A DNA stretch of 59,792 bases, from assembly GCF_004000765.1 (NCBI RefSeq), contig NZ_BILW01000041.1:1-59792 (forward strand), given 5' to 3'. A program made the translations under genes and the position numbers. Under the pieces are notes generated by a model, which ran no database searches, had not been told where the DNA came from, and was given only the letters and a program-made list of their open reading frames with translations. Source of the stretch: Paenibacillus chondroitinus NBRC 15376. GTDB taxonomy: Bacteria; Bacillota; Bacilli; Paenibacillales; NBRC-103111. Shown one piece after another: positions 8,231 through 16,518 of the stretch; within the stretch, counting starts at the first letter, position 1, and each line of letters starts with the position of its first letter.

Positions 8231-8704
8231 TTGACAGAGATGGCTTTTCATATTGTACTAGTAGAACCCGAAATTCCTGCAAATACAGGAAACATATCAA
8301 GGACATGCGCGGCAACAGGCACGCATCTCCATTTGGTCAGGCCGCTTGGCTTCCAGACAGATGACAAAACGCTGAAGCGCGCTGGCTTGGATTATTGGCA
8401 CTCCGTAAAACTCGAGTATCACGATTCATTTGACGAAGTGCTGGAGATGTATAAAGGGCATCGCTTCTTTTTTGCAACGACGAAGGCCAAAAAGCGTTAC
8501 ACAGAATTTACATTTCAGGATGGCGACTTTTTGGTTTTTGGCAAAGAGACGAAAGGTCTCCCGGAGGATCTTCTGCGTCAGCATCCGGAAACACTGCTTC
8601 GACTTCCGATGTCGGATAACGTCCGGTCGCTCAATTTATCCAATTCGGTTGCCATTATGCTCTATGAGGCATTGCGGCAGACCGGTTTCGAGGGGCTTGA
8701 CTAG
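8231..8704 (+). CDS. trmL: tRNA (cytidine/uridine-2'-O-)-methyltransferase TrmL
   Basis: This is a SPOUT-family enzyme that 2'-O-methylates the wobble base of some tRNA-Leu species using S-adenosylmethionine. Family marks are VLVEPEIPANTGNISRTCA at the start, LVFGKETKGLP in the middle and the knot motif RLPMSDNVRSLNLSNSVAI near the end. The TTG at 8231 is spaced well from GAGGTGA; an ATG at 8240 gives a protein three residues shorter and cannot be excluded. A -10-like TATAAT lies at 8204-8209. Length, about 157 residues, is normal for TrmL. Confidence 0.93.
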   Translation: MTEMAFHIVLVEPEIPANTGNISRTCAATGTHLHLVRPLGFQTDDKTLKRAGLDYWHSVKLEYHDSFDEVLEMYKGHRFFFATTKAKKRYTEFTFQDGDFLVFGKETKGLPEDLLRQHPETLLRLPMSDNVRSLNLSNSVAIMLYEALRQTGFEGLD

Positions 8705-8894
8705 ATTGGCCGGTTAGTAGGAGGACAAAGTTATTTAGGTCTGTGTCGACAAAATTGACAATAAAAGAAATTTCGGCTTTTAATTAGAAGGAGTTTCTTG
8801 ACCAACGGCGAATAGTATTCCCTATCAGTCCGTATAGATATGCTAAGCCCACACGCGAGCATAGAAAATGATAGCGGAAGAGAGGTGAAGTCCT

Positions 8895-9152
8895 ATGATG
8901 AAACCAGCCGGAGTCGTTCGTAAAGTCGATCAATTGGGACGTATTGTTCTGCCTAAATCGTTACGTAAACGATATCAGATGAATGAAGGGGATCCTGTCG
9001 AGATTTTGGTACAGGGTGATCATATCATTTTGGAAAGATACCGCCCGAAATGCGTATTTTGCGGCAGTATGGAGAGCGTGAGTGAATTCAAAGAACGTTA
9101 CATATGCAGCACTTGTGTAACAGAAATGAATGTACTTAAAGTGAGAGCGTAA
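8895..9152 (+). CDS. AbrB/SpoVT-family transition regulator with four-cysteine C-terminus
   Basis: Residues 4-50 form a swapped-hairpin AbrB DNA-binding domain (GVVRKVDQLGRIVLPKSLRK). The tail differs from the long multimerisation domain of Bacillus AbrB. It is short and carries Cys53-X2-Cys56 and Cys71-X2-Cys74, a zinc-ribbon-like arrangement. AbrB-type proteins repress stationary-phase and sporulation genes during growth. The role here is inferred from the fold only. The start follows AGAGGTGA; a second ATG directly after the first is equally possible. It is a single-gene unit with its own terminator. Confidence 0.85.
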   Translation: MMKPAGVVRKVDQLGRIVLPKSLRKRYQMNEGDPVEILVQGDHIILERYRPKCVFCGSMESVSEFKERYICSTCVTEMNVLKVRA

Positions 9153-9159
9153 TAGTGAA

Positions 9160-9200
9160 AAAAGCATCGTCTTTCCTACATGGAAAGCGGTGCTTTTTTT
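9160..9200 (+). terminator. Rho-independent terminator after the AbrB-like gene
   Basis: AAAGCATCGTCTTTCC (9160-9175) pairs with GGAAAGCGGTGCTTT (9182-9196), with a run of T to 9200. Confidence 0.88.
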
Positions 9201-9215
9201 CGTTTAGCCGAACGT

Positions 9216-9252
9216 AAAAAGACCACCGGAATGAGACATTCCGATGGTCTTT
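9216..9252 (-). terminator. Minus-strand terminator after the 35-residue membrane protein
   Basis: AAAGACCACCGGAATG (9218-9233) pairs with CATTCCGATGGTCTTT (9237-9252) with one mismatch. Read on the minus strand it ends in five T, and it sits 7 nt after the stop of the small gene at 9260-9367. This supports that gene as a real transcription unit. Confidence 0.75.
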
Positions 9253-9259
9253 GGTCAAC

Positions 9260-9367
9260 TTACAGGCCCTTAGTTTTGTCCTCGTTATAGGAAGCCGTCA
9301 TCATTGCGACGAGAAATAGCACAAAAACGGAATTAACGAGCCAAAATGTTGCTGATAAGCCAAACAT
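9260..9367 (-). CDS. Small hydrophobic membrane protein, 35 residues, no family recognised
   Basis: The frame starts with ATG at 9367 and encodes 35 residues: a mostly hydrophobic segment (about residues 2-25) with a short polar tail, NEDKTKGL. That is one transmembrane helix with a charged end. GGGGG lies about 8 nt before the start. A -10-like TATAAT on the minus strand (9418-9423) precedes it, with a poor -35, and a good hairpin terminator follows the stop. Having these signals around so short a frame is why it is called. Nothing in the sequence gives a function. Confidence 0.6.
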   Translation of the reverse strand: MFGLSATFWLVNSVFVLFLVAMMTASYNEDKTKGL

Positions 9368-9471
9368 TGCTGCACCCCCTATAGGTTAAAGAACGTAGAA
9401 GCATATAGTTAACCTTTATTATACCCCAAACATTCTAAAAAAAATATTGAATAAAATGTGAATAAATGCGG

Positions 9472-10539
9472 TTATTTGAAAAATAAAAAGTTCGTAGCCA
9501 GCGGTCTCAGCTTTCCATCGGACGGGCGATTAATGACGCTTCCACCCATAACTAGCGTAGTAGAACCGCCTCCGTCAAGATTATAAGCGTCGACAATGCC
9601 TAACTGCTGCATCTTGTCCTGCAGCTCAGCCAGCGTTGCTCCTGAGTTGCCGCTTTCATCATAGCCGTCAGTTACGATAAACAGCAGCTGGTCGTTCTTG
9701 TAATTGGCCATCACGGTTCGGGCTGCACGCGCAGGCGAGCTTTGCCACTGATACGGGATGGTCGCTTTGGCTCCGTTCTTAAGGAGCGTAGGAACGAAGG
9801 TCGAACCCATCAGCGGATTCAGCTTGTCCAGGTCAGCTTGGGAGCTGAACTTGCCGCCAATGAGCTGGCGGTCTTTATTCAAGCCGATGAAAATCGTATC
9901 GTTTTTCGTCGGGAAAAAGCCGTTTAAGTACTTGCCGTTCATCACCGTCGTGTCGAGCGGGTAGCGCTTGCCTTTGCTGTCATCGGCAAAACCTCCTGCA
10001 TTTACCCCGGCAATAGCGCCGTAGCGAGACACAGCTTCCAAAGTGGTCTCGCTGGAGCCCATTTTATCTTTGCCGAGAACAAGCTTAATGGCTTTATCGC
10101 TTTTGAGGTTTACTTTAAGGGCATAACCTTTGTAGTTATTTTCACTCAAAGCAAACAGTTTCAAATCAATATTCCCAGATGAGGCTTGCCGAATGGGGCT
10201 GCCAAGCTTCGCGGTAATCCGCGCATCATAGATAATGCCGGGCTTGGCGACTTGGGCTGTGGCACTTTGAAGGGCAGCCGTGACTTCGGCTGTGCTTTTC
10301 TCATACAGTTCAAAATATTTCTGAATAATCGTCTTGGTTTGCGCTGCATCCATCGTTGCTTTGGTCAGCAAGCTGTCAAGAGCAGAAGATTCTTGCTGAA
10401 AGGAAACTGGAACTGCAGGAGCAGTTGACCATGGATGAATAGGGATACTCGCGGTAACGAAAAGCAGCCAAATCAACATGCCCACGAACGGGGCGCAAGC
10501 CAGTAGAAAGACGCGATTGATACCTTGAATGGTCGTCAT
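9472..10539 (-). CDS. Membrane-anchored phosphodiester glycosidase (NAGPA) family protein
   Basis: The 355-residue protein has one N-terminal transmembrane segment (about residues 9-31) and a helical linker. A C-terminal NAGPA domain (DUF2233, about 165-354) carries GAIAGVNAGGF, SSPARAARTVMA, LLFIVTDGYDESGNSGATLAEL and YNLDGGGSTTLV. Relatives remove a sugar joined by a phosphodiester, and bacterial ones are linked to exopolysaccharide or wall glycans. It probably acts outside the membrane on surface polymers. Its ATG overlaps the stop of the upstream coiled-coil gene by one base (TAATG), so the two are coupled. The substrate is unknown. Confidence 0.85.
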   Translation of the reverse strand: MTTIQGINRVFLLACAPFVGMLIWLLFVTASIPIHPWSTAPAVPVSFQQESSALDSLLTKATMDAAQTKTIIQKYFELYEKSTAEVTAALQSATAQVAKPGIIYDARITAKLGSPIRQASSGNIDLKLFALSENNYKGYALKVNLKSDKAIKLVLGKDKMGSSETTLEAVSRYGAIAGVNAGGFADDSKGKRYPLDTTVMNGKYLNGFFPTKNDTIFIGLNKDRQLIGGKFSSQADLDKLNPLMGSTFVPTLLKNGAKATIPYQWQSSPARAARTVMANYKNDQLLFIVTDGYDESGNSGATLAELQDKMQQLGIVDAYNLDGGGSTTLVMGGSVINRPSDGKLRPLATNFLFFK

Positions 10540-10970
10540 TATTTCAACACATCCAAGTTCTTTTGCAGCTCATCAAGCTTCTTCTTCACATCAGCCAACT
10601 GGGTGTAGAGCTGGTTACTGTTATCGGTCTTGCTGTTGGCGCTGTCCTTCGTGAAGGAAAGCAGTTCATTCAAAGAGTCTACTTTGGTCTGTAAAGCTTT
10701 CATCTCTGTTGAAACGTTGTCTTTCAAGTCAGTCACTTGCTTCTGATAATCTTCCTGCACGACTTGTAATTGCTGCTGGGTTTGCTGTGCGATATCGGTT
10801 GCGATTTGTTGTCTTAAATGCTCTGTATACAGCATGGCTGCTGCCACTCCGATTGCGATCAGCATGACCCAACCAAGAAACAAGTAAACGTACGTTTTTC
10901 TTCCAGCTTTTGTGGCTTTGGCCGCGCGAGGGAAGGAATTCGCCGTTGTTGTTTCGATTTGCATACTCAT
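10539..10970 (-). CDS. Membrane-anchored coiled-coil protein of unknown function
   Basis: The 143-residue protein has a basic N-terminus, one transmembrane helix (about residues 28-48, YVYLFLGWVMLIAIGVAAAM) and a long heptad-rich, Gln/Lys/Asp-rich extracellular coiled coil to the end. The ATG at 10970 is chosen because GAGGTGA lies 5 nt upstream; the GTG at 10979 lies inside that ribosome site. A -10-like TATACT on the minus strand is at 10991-10996. It is coupled to the phosphodiester glycosidase gene and may scaffold or place that enzyme at the membrane, which is inference from context only. Confidence 0.75.
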   Translation of the reverse strand: MSMQIETTTANSFPRAAKATKAGRKTYVYLFLGWVMLIAIGVAAAMLYTEHLRQQIATDIAQQTQQQLQVVQEDYQKQVTDLKDNVSTEMKALQTKVDSLNELLSFTKDSANSKTDNSNQLYTQLADVKKKLDELQKNLDVLK

Positions 10971-11022
10971 GATAATCACCTCTGTCTCCTAGTATAGCAT
11001 ATTCCCTATTTTATACAGAAAT

Positions 11023-12651
11023 TTAGATGGAATTCGATGTTTTTCGATATTCATTCGGGGTAATGCCCTCTAATTTCTTGAAAACTTTGCTGAAATATTT
11101 CTCATCCTGATAACCGACCATTTCGGCCACTTGGGAAATCCGAAGATGCGGATTGCGCAGCAGAACCTTCGCTTTGCTCATGCGGATCTGACCTAAATAA
11201 TCCGAGAGGTTCACCTCGAATTCCTGCTTGAATTTGCGGGAGATATATTCGCGGCTCAGGAAAAAACGGCTCGCAATTTCCTGCAAAGTCACATCTTCGT
11301 GATAATGATTTTGAAGGTATTCGGCAATTTCGAAAATCACATTTTTGTCCTTGTGCTGATTCTCAAGCAGCATCTTGGATATGTGCACGATACTTCGTGT
11401 AAGCTCCTGCTGCCACTGGGAAAGAGACAAAATCCCCTGCTCGTCAAGCGGCACAATGAAGCTGGTTGGCTCATCCGAGAGCATTTCCTTGACTTTGTCC
11501 TCGCTAATGCCGGAGAAGAACTGCTGCACCCAGCGACGTTTCATGACGGTGTACTCCCGCCACCACAGATCGAGCTGTTCCAACGTAATGACCTCGCTTA
11601 GCTTGACGGTGTCCATCCATAGCTGGATGGCTTCCTCAATCTGCTCTATGCTGCCGCTGCGGATAGCCAGATTGATTTTCTCCTCATATTGGGTAAAGGT
11701 TAGCGCAGCTTGAGGGGCTTTGGCAGGGTTCAACATACTGTGAATCCAGGTATCCCTAGCTTTAAGGTTGCGTTTGCGAAGCGCATCGCGCGCTTCTTGA
11801 TAGGATAAGGTCACATCAGCAGGGAAAATATGCAAGCGGCCGATTCCAAAATCAACGCGGGTGTGCAGGGTAGTGCGCATGCCTTCATTAATTTTTTCCA
11901 AAAAAGCTTCAGCCCCGAGGAGATCCTTCCATAATAGAAGAACAATTTCCGTTTCGCTGTGCCAATGGCGGAAAGCGAAGCCGCGGCCATCCGTCGTGAG
12001 AAATTCATTACAAATATTGATGAGCGAGAAAAATAAGAGGTCCATGTTCTGGCTGAACTTATTTTTCACACTGCGCTCCATGGTATCGAGCGATAAAATG
12101 GCAACCCGGCATTCGTTAATGTTCCGGGTCAACTGAAGTTCTTTGTCGAGCTGCTCAGCGGCGCTCTCATACGTGGAAGGCTCTGCGATGATTCCGGAAA
12201 GAAGCTTGTCCCAATACATCGGCTTAATCGTATTCATTTCAATATTCAGCTCGCGATTGGTTTGACGAAGCTCTTCATCCTTGGACCAAGCCTGGATCGC
12301 TTTATCCAGCGCTTCATTCAGCTGATCCGGATCAATGGGTTTCAGGATGTAGTCGGTTCCTCCATATTTCAAGGTATGGCGCAATAAGGAGAAATCGTCA
12401 TGACCGCTGATGACAATCGTTTTGGAGTTTGGAGCATTCGCTTGCAGCCACTCCAGCAGCTTCACGCCGTTCATGATGGGCATCATCATGTCTGTCATAA
12501 TGATTTCAGGTTGGTGTTGGGCAATAAGCGCGGTGGCGGATTCGCCGTCCGGCGCTTCCAATATGGTATCAATACCGTGCTGCTCCCAGTTCACAAGCAG
12601 TCGGATGGCATCACGCACATGTTTCTCATCATCGACAAGTAAAACTTTCAT
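11023..12651 (-). CDS. YesN-type response regulator with AraC-family output domain
   Basis: The 542-residue protein has an N-terminal receiver domain (about 1-120) with DDE, the phospho-acceptor Asp in IIMTDMMMPIMNG and Lys in YILKPIDPDQL. A long linker of YesN type follows (about 140-430), then two helix-turn-helix units (about 445-540), ITLQEIASRFFLSREYISRKF-like and ISQVAEMVGYQDEKYFSKVFKK-like, ending GITPNEYR. It overlaps the sensor kinase gene by 4 nt (ATGA), so they form one unit. It is divergent from an ABC sugar importer, which it probably activates; see the shared promoter element at 14539 and 16379. Confidence 0.93.
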   Translation of the reverse strand: MKVLLVDDEKHVRDAIRLLVNWEQHGIDTILEAPDGESATALIAQHQPEIIMTDMMMPIMNGVKLLEWLQANAPNSKTIVISGHDDFSLLRHTLKYGGTDYILKPIDPDQLNEALDKAIQAWSKDEELRQTNRELNIEMNTIKPMYWDKLLSGIIAEPSTYESAAEQLDKELQLTRNINECRVAILSLDTMERSVKNKFSQNMDLLFFSLINICNEFLTTDGRGFAFRHWHSETEIVLLLWKDLLGAEAFLEKINEGMRTTLHTRVDFGIGRLHIFPADVTLSYQEARDALRKRNLKARDTWIHSMLNPAKAPQAALTFTQYEEKINLAIRSGSIEQIEEAIQLWMDTVKLSEVITLEQLDLWWREYTVMKRRWVQQFFSGISEDKVKEMLSDEPTSFIVPLDEQGILSLSQWQQELTRSIVHISKMLLENQHKDKNVIFEIAEYLQNHYHEDVTLQEIASRFFLSREYISRKFKQEFEVNLSDYLGQIRMSKAKVLLRNPHLRISQVAEMVGYQDEKYFSKVFKKLEGITPNEYRKTSNSI

Positions 12652-14474
12652 GAAGTAACTCCCTTATTCATCGGGATATGGATGACGATTCTTAACCCCC
12701 GGGGCTGCGCATGTTCAATGTCAAGAGTAGCATCGTCAGTGAAATACAATTTTACTCTAGTCAGTACATTGCTAAGCCCAATGCAGGCCTCATCGCCTGT
12801 GGAGAGAGCATTCAGCCTGTTTCTAATTTCGCGTAAACGCTCCTCCGTAACGCCAATTCCATTATCCTCAACCATTATTTCTAAAAATTCATATTCTTCC
12901 TTTATGCGTTTGGATGCTTGAATACGCAAGAGCCCATCTTCAGCTGCGCTTGGATTAAAACCATGTTTGAAATAATTTTCGACAAGCGGCTGAATCATCA
13001 TCTTGGGCACTGAGATAGCCTTGGTGCCTTCCTCGATGTCGTAGACGATCTGGAATTGATGTTCAAAGCGCTGCTTTTGCAGCTCCAGATAAGCTTTAAT
13101 ATGTTCAAGTTCTTTGCCCAAAGGGACGACGGATTCATTCGTATTCATGCTGTAATGCATCATTTTGGCCAGCGAAGCGATTAAAGCATACACTTTGGGC
13201 GCATTGTGCTGCAAAGCTAGCGTACCTATAGATTGCAGCGCATTGTTCAGAAAATGCGGATTGATCTGAGCTTGCAGCGCCATAAGCTGATTGGACTTGT
13301 TCGCAAGCTCCAGACGGTATTCGCGCATGACCATTTGATTCAAATCCTGCATGAGGCCGTGAAAACGATTGGCTAGAATGCCCATTTCATCGGTGCGCGT
13401 CAATTCGATATCTTTATGCATCTGGCCCAGTTGAACCTGACCCGCCTGAATGCGCGTGATATAACGGATCAATTGCTTGATCGGTTCTGTAAAACGAATG
13501 GAAATATAAATCGTTCCACCGATGACGATCAGCATGAAAAAAGTCAGGACCAACGAGTTGATGAGTGTTAATTGTTTGGCATTTTTGGTTAATTGATCGT
13601 AGGGAAGACGTTTGACAATCGTCCAGTCGACATAGTCCGTTTTCATTTTTTCAAAAACATTGATGCCGGCATAAGGCCCTTTGCTCCATTCATACGAGCC
13701 CTTGTCCAAAGAGCTGTGAATAGCTTCGTTTCCCCAGCTGCCTTCAAGCCGCTGTCCCCATTTGGATGGATCCGGACCAAATACAATATTGCCCTCATTA
13801 TCCAGAATGTACAGTTCTTCTGTGTCATGTGTGTACAAGCTCTGGGAAATTTCCGATATCAGATCCAAATGAAGATCAATGATCAGCTCTCCAATTGATG
13901 TGTTATTCGGTGAGTACATCAGCTTGCGATGCATAGACAGGACTGGTGTTGGAGCAGAATACACGTTAATTGCAATATTGTAACTGTGATTCATATGAGT
14001 GGTTTCAAAATAAACGGTTTTGTCTTCCGGAAAAGGCCGCAAAAACTCATATTTACCGGTTGTACTTCCTGTGAAGTCGTTGCTCGACAAAAAGGAGCGG
14101 TCGCTCACAGAAGCGTACAAGTAAACTTGTTTAAACTCTTTAACGGCATGCGACATGACCTGCAGCCCGCTTTTGATCACTTTATCACTCATATAATCGA
14201 TATCCCGCTCACGTTCCAGAATATCGTATAATTGTCCGAGCTCTGACAAATGCTGACCTGTATAGATTGTTGTAGATGCTTGGACAACCCCATTTAAATA
14301 GTTTAATATATTCAATTTCGCTTGGGAGATGAGGGCCGAATTGTTGGTGATGGTATCTTCGGTGACTTTTTCCTTGGTGAATATATAGGAGACTACGATG
14401 GAGGTAATGAATGGAACGAGTGTGGCGATCAGCAGAAAAAGGATCAGTTTGTTGCGTATGCTGTGACGAAACAT
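12648..14474 (-). CDS. YesM-type sensor histidine kinase
   Basis: The 608-residue membrane protein has a transmembrane helix near 12-32, an extracellular sensing domain of Cache type (about 33-285), and a second helix near 288-308. HAMP follows (about 310-362), then a HisKA_7TM-like/His_kinase region with the phospho-His in LQAQINPHFLNNALQS, and an HATPase domain with VENYFKHGF and VEDNGIGV. This architecture is typical of kinases beside carbohydrate ABC importers. The signal is probably a sugar or its binding-protein complex. The ribosome site before the ATG at 14474 is weak. Confidence 0.93.
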   Translation of the reverse strand: MFRHSIRNKLILFLLIATLVPFITSIVVSYIFTKEKVTEDTITNNSALISQAKLNILNYLNGVVQASTTIYTGQHLSELGQLYDILERERDIDYMSDKVIKSGLQVMSHAVKEFKQVYLYASVSDRSFLSSNDFTGSTTGKYEFLRPFPEDKTVYFETTHMNHSYNIAINVYSAPTPVLSMHRKLMYSPNNTSIGELIIDLHLDLISEISQSLYTHDTEELYILDNEGNIVFGPDPSKWGQRLEGSWGNEAIHSSLDKGSYEWSKGPYAGINVFEKMKTDYVDWTIVKRLPYDQLTKNAKQLTLINSLVLTFFMLIVIGGTIYISIRFTEPIKQLIRYITRIQAGQVQLGQMHKDIELTRTDEMGILANRFHGLMQDLNQMVMREYRLELANKSNQLMALQAQINPHFLNNALQSIGTLALQHNAPKVYALIASLAKMMHYSMNTNESVVPLGKELEHIKAYLELQKQRFEHQFQIVYDIEEGTKAISVPKMMIQPLVENYFKHGFNPSAAEDGLLRIQASKRIKEEYEFLEIMVEDNGIGVTEERLREIRNRLNALSTGDEACIGLSNVLTRVKLYFTDDATLDIEHAQPRGLRIVIHIPMNKGVTS

Positions 14475-14538
14475 GTCGAATCAACTCGGTTTCTTCGTGG
14501 ACTTTTCACCCTATATTGTAGCAGTAGAGGTCAACAAA

Positions 14539-14594
14539 TTCCACCTAATGCATCACGATTATCTGTGTTTCAGGAGGATAAAGGTATTTATACT
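14539..14594 (+). promoter_or_regulatory. Importer promoter with element TTCCACCT-N16-CTGTGTT
   Basis: TTCCACCT (14539-14546), 16 nt, CTGTGTT (14563-14569), then 19 nt to the -10 TATACT (14589-14594). The same words with identical spacings recur before the binding-protein gene at 16379-16434. No good -35 is present, as in activator-dependent promoters. It is probably the site of the divergent YesN-type regulator. Confidence 0.55.
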
Positions 14595-14632
14595 ATAGGT
14601 TATAGTTACCTAATCGTAAGGGGGAAATTCCC

Positions 14633-15517
14633 ATGAAACAGAGCAAGGGGTTATCAGGACTATTACAGCAATGGGTGTTCATCGGACCTGCGTTCCTATT
14701 TTTCGCGCTCATTGTAGTAGTTCCTTTTCTCATGAGCATTTATTATTCATTTACAGAGTGGAATGGTGTCACGACAAACGTGAAATTCAACGGTTTGGAC
14801 AATTTCAAGCACCTTCTATTTGATGACAAGGATTACCGCAACGCTTTCTGGTTCACAACGCGGATTACCGTAACGGATGTTATTCTAACGAATGTCGTCG
14901 GATTCCTGTTGGCGCTGCTGCTCACACAAGCGTTGAAAACAAGAAATTTGCTGCGTACCATTTTCTTCATGCCGAACGTCATCGGCGGACTTCTGCTTGG
15001 GTTCATCTGGCAGTTTATCTTCGTCAAAGGTTTCGGAACACTGGGCGAATTGACGAACTGGAGCTTTTTCCAACTGCCTTGGCTGGGCGACGCGCCTACG
15101 GCTTTCTGGGCGATTGCGATCGTTAGTATTTGGCAGGGTGCGGGCTACTTAATGATCATCTATATTGCGGCGCTGTCCAATGTGCCCAAAGATATGATCG
15201 AAGCGGCCTATATTGATGGAGCGACCCGTTTCCAAGTACTTAGAAGTATTATTGTTCCGCTCATTATGCCGGCGGTTACGGTATGTCTGTTCCTGACCAT
15301 TTCGTGGAACTTCAAAATGTTCGACTTGAACTTCTCCTTGACCAAAGGCGGACCGTTCAACTCCACAGAATCCGTATCGATTAATATTTATCAAGAAGCG
15401 TTCCGCAACAATAACTATGGCTTAGGAACAGCGAAAGCATTAGTGTTCTTCATCGTAGTTGCCATTATTTCGACCATCCAAGTGATGTATACGAAACGCA
15501 AGGAGGTTGAAGTGTAA
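14633..15517 (+). CDS. ABC sugar importer permease, MalF/UgpA type
   Basis: The 294-residue inner-membrane protein has six predicted helices. The ATPase-docking EAA loop reads EAAYIDGATRFQVLRSIIVP near residues 189-208. The N-terminus (WVFIGPAFLFFALIVVVPF, SIYYSFTEWNG) is typical of carbohydrate-uptake family 1 permeases. AAGGGGG precedes the ATG. Its last base is the first base of the partner permease start (TAATG), so both are coupled. The sugar is unknown. No ATPase gene is nearby. Confidence 0.93.
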   Translation: MKQSKGLSGLLQQWVFIGPAFLFFALIVVVPFLMSIYYSFTEWNGVTTNVKFNGLDNFKHLLFDDKDYRNAFWFTTRITVTDVILTNVVGFLLALLLTQALKTRNLLRTIFFMPNVIGGLLLGFIWQFIFVKGFGTLGELTNWSFFQLPWLGDAPTAFWAIAIVSIWQGAGYLMIIYIAALSNVPKDMIEAAYIDGATRFQVLRSIIVPLIMPAVTVCLFLTISWNFKMFDLNFSLTKGGPFNSTESVSINIYQEAFRNNNYGLGTAKALVFFIVVAIISTIQVMYTKRKEVEV

Positions 15518-16353
15518 TGGAAACAGTCAAAAAATATTCCGGACGGTTATTCACGCTTGAAGTGCTGGGGATCCTGATCGCTCTGCTCTTCCTGGTTCCG
15601 TTTTACTTTGTTATTGTCAACTCGCTCAAAACGTTCCCAGAGCTCGCTGCAAGTACAGCAAAGCTTCCGCAAACGTTGTATTTCGATAATTACAAAAAAG
15701 TATGGACGATCATGAAGTTCCCTAGCGCGTTCATGAACTCGTTGATCATTACGGTTTTCAGTAATATCGGGCTAGTCGTTATTAGCTCTATGGCTGCTTA
15801 TCGCATGGTACGGAAGCCAAGTAAATTCAACAATCTTGTCTTCTTGGCCTTCGTTGCGGCGATGGTCATTCCGTTTCAGTCCATTATGATCCCGTTGGTT
15901 CGTGTAGCGAGCAGTGTCGGACTGATGGACAGTAAGATAGGCTTGATTATTTGTTACTTTGGTTTCGGTGTATCCCTAAACGTTTTCTTGTTCCACGGCT
16001 TTATCAAATCCATTCCGCTCGAAATTGAAGAGTCGGCAACGGTGGATGGCTGCTCGCCTTATGGCGTATTCTGGCGTATCGTGTTCCCGTTATTAAAACC
16101 GATGTCTACGACGGTCGTAATTTTGAACAGTTTATGGATTTGGAACGATTATTTGCTGCCATCACTCGTGCTAAACAGTCCCGATCTGCGAACTATACCT
16201 TTAGCGACGTTCTCTTTCTTTGGACAATATACGAAGCAATGGGATTTGGCTTTGGCGGGTCTAACGTTGGGCGTTCTACCGATCGTTATTTTCTTCCTGG
16301 CCATGCAGAAGCATATTGTTGAAGGTATCACGGCAGGTTCCGTAAAAGGGTGA
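15517..16353 (+). CDS. ABC sugar importer permease, MalG/UgpE type
   Basis: The 278-residue partner permease has six predicted helices. Its EAA loop reads EESATVDGCSPYGVFWRIVFP near residues 170-190, and it ends EGITAGSVKG, the classic MalG-type tail. It forms the heterodimeric channel with the preceding protein. A 165-nt gap with its own promoter separates it from the binding-protein gene, so the binding protein can be made in excess. Confidence 0.93.
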   Translation: METVKKYSGRLFTLEVLGILIALLFLVPFYFVIVNSLKTFPELAASTAKLPQTLYFDNYKKVWTIMKFPSAFMNSLIITVFSNIGLVVISSMAAYRMVRKPSKFNNLVFLAFVAAMVIPFQSIMIPLVRVASSVGLMDSKIGLIICYFGFGVSLNVFLFHGFIKSIPLEIEESATVDGCSPYGVFWRIVFPLLKPMSTTVVILNSLWIWNDYLLPSLVLNSPDLRTIPLATFSFFGQYTKQWDLALAGLTLGVLPIVIFFLAMQKHIVEGITAGSVKG

Positions 16354-16378
16354 CACTTTTGTTAGGAAGTTCAAAATC

Positions 16379-16434
16379 TTCCACCTTTATGTTCAATATC
16401 CTCTGTGTTAAGGGTTCAAGAAAGTGTTTACAAT
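16379..16434 (+). promoter_or_regulatory. Second TTCCACCT-N16-CTGTGTT promoter, before the binding-protein gene
   Basis: TTCCACCT (16379-16386) and CTGTGTT (16403-16409) are followed after 19 nt by TACAAT (16429-16434), the same geometry as at 14539. AGAAAGTGTTTACA (16419-16432), overlapping the -10, matches 12 of 14 positions of the strict cre consensus and may add CcpA repression. Confidence 0.5.
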
Positions 16435-16518
16435 AAACCATGTAAGCTGATGACGAGGGAATGAACGGCCTGTTATCAGGGTAAGCTGAGTAAACAAAAA
16501 AAGGGAGGCTTCACCTCA

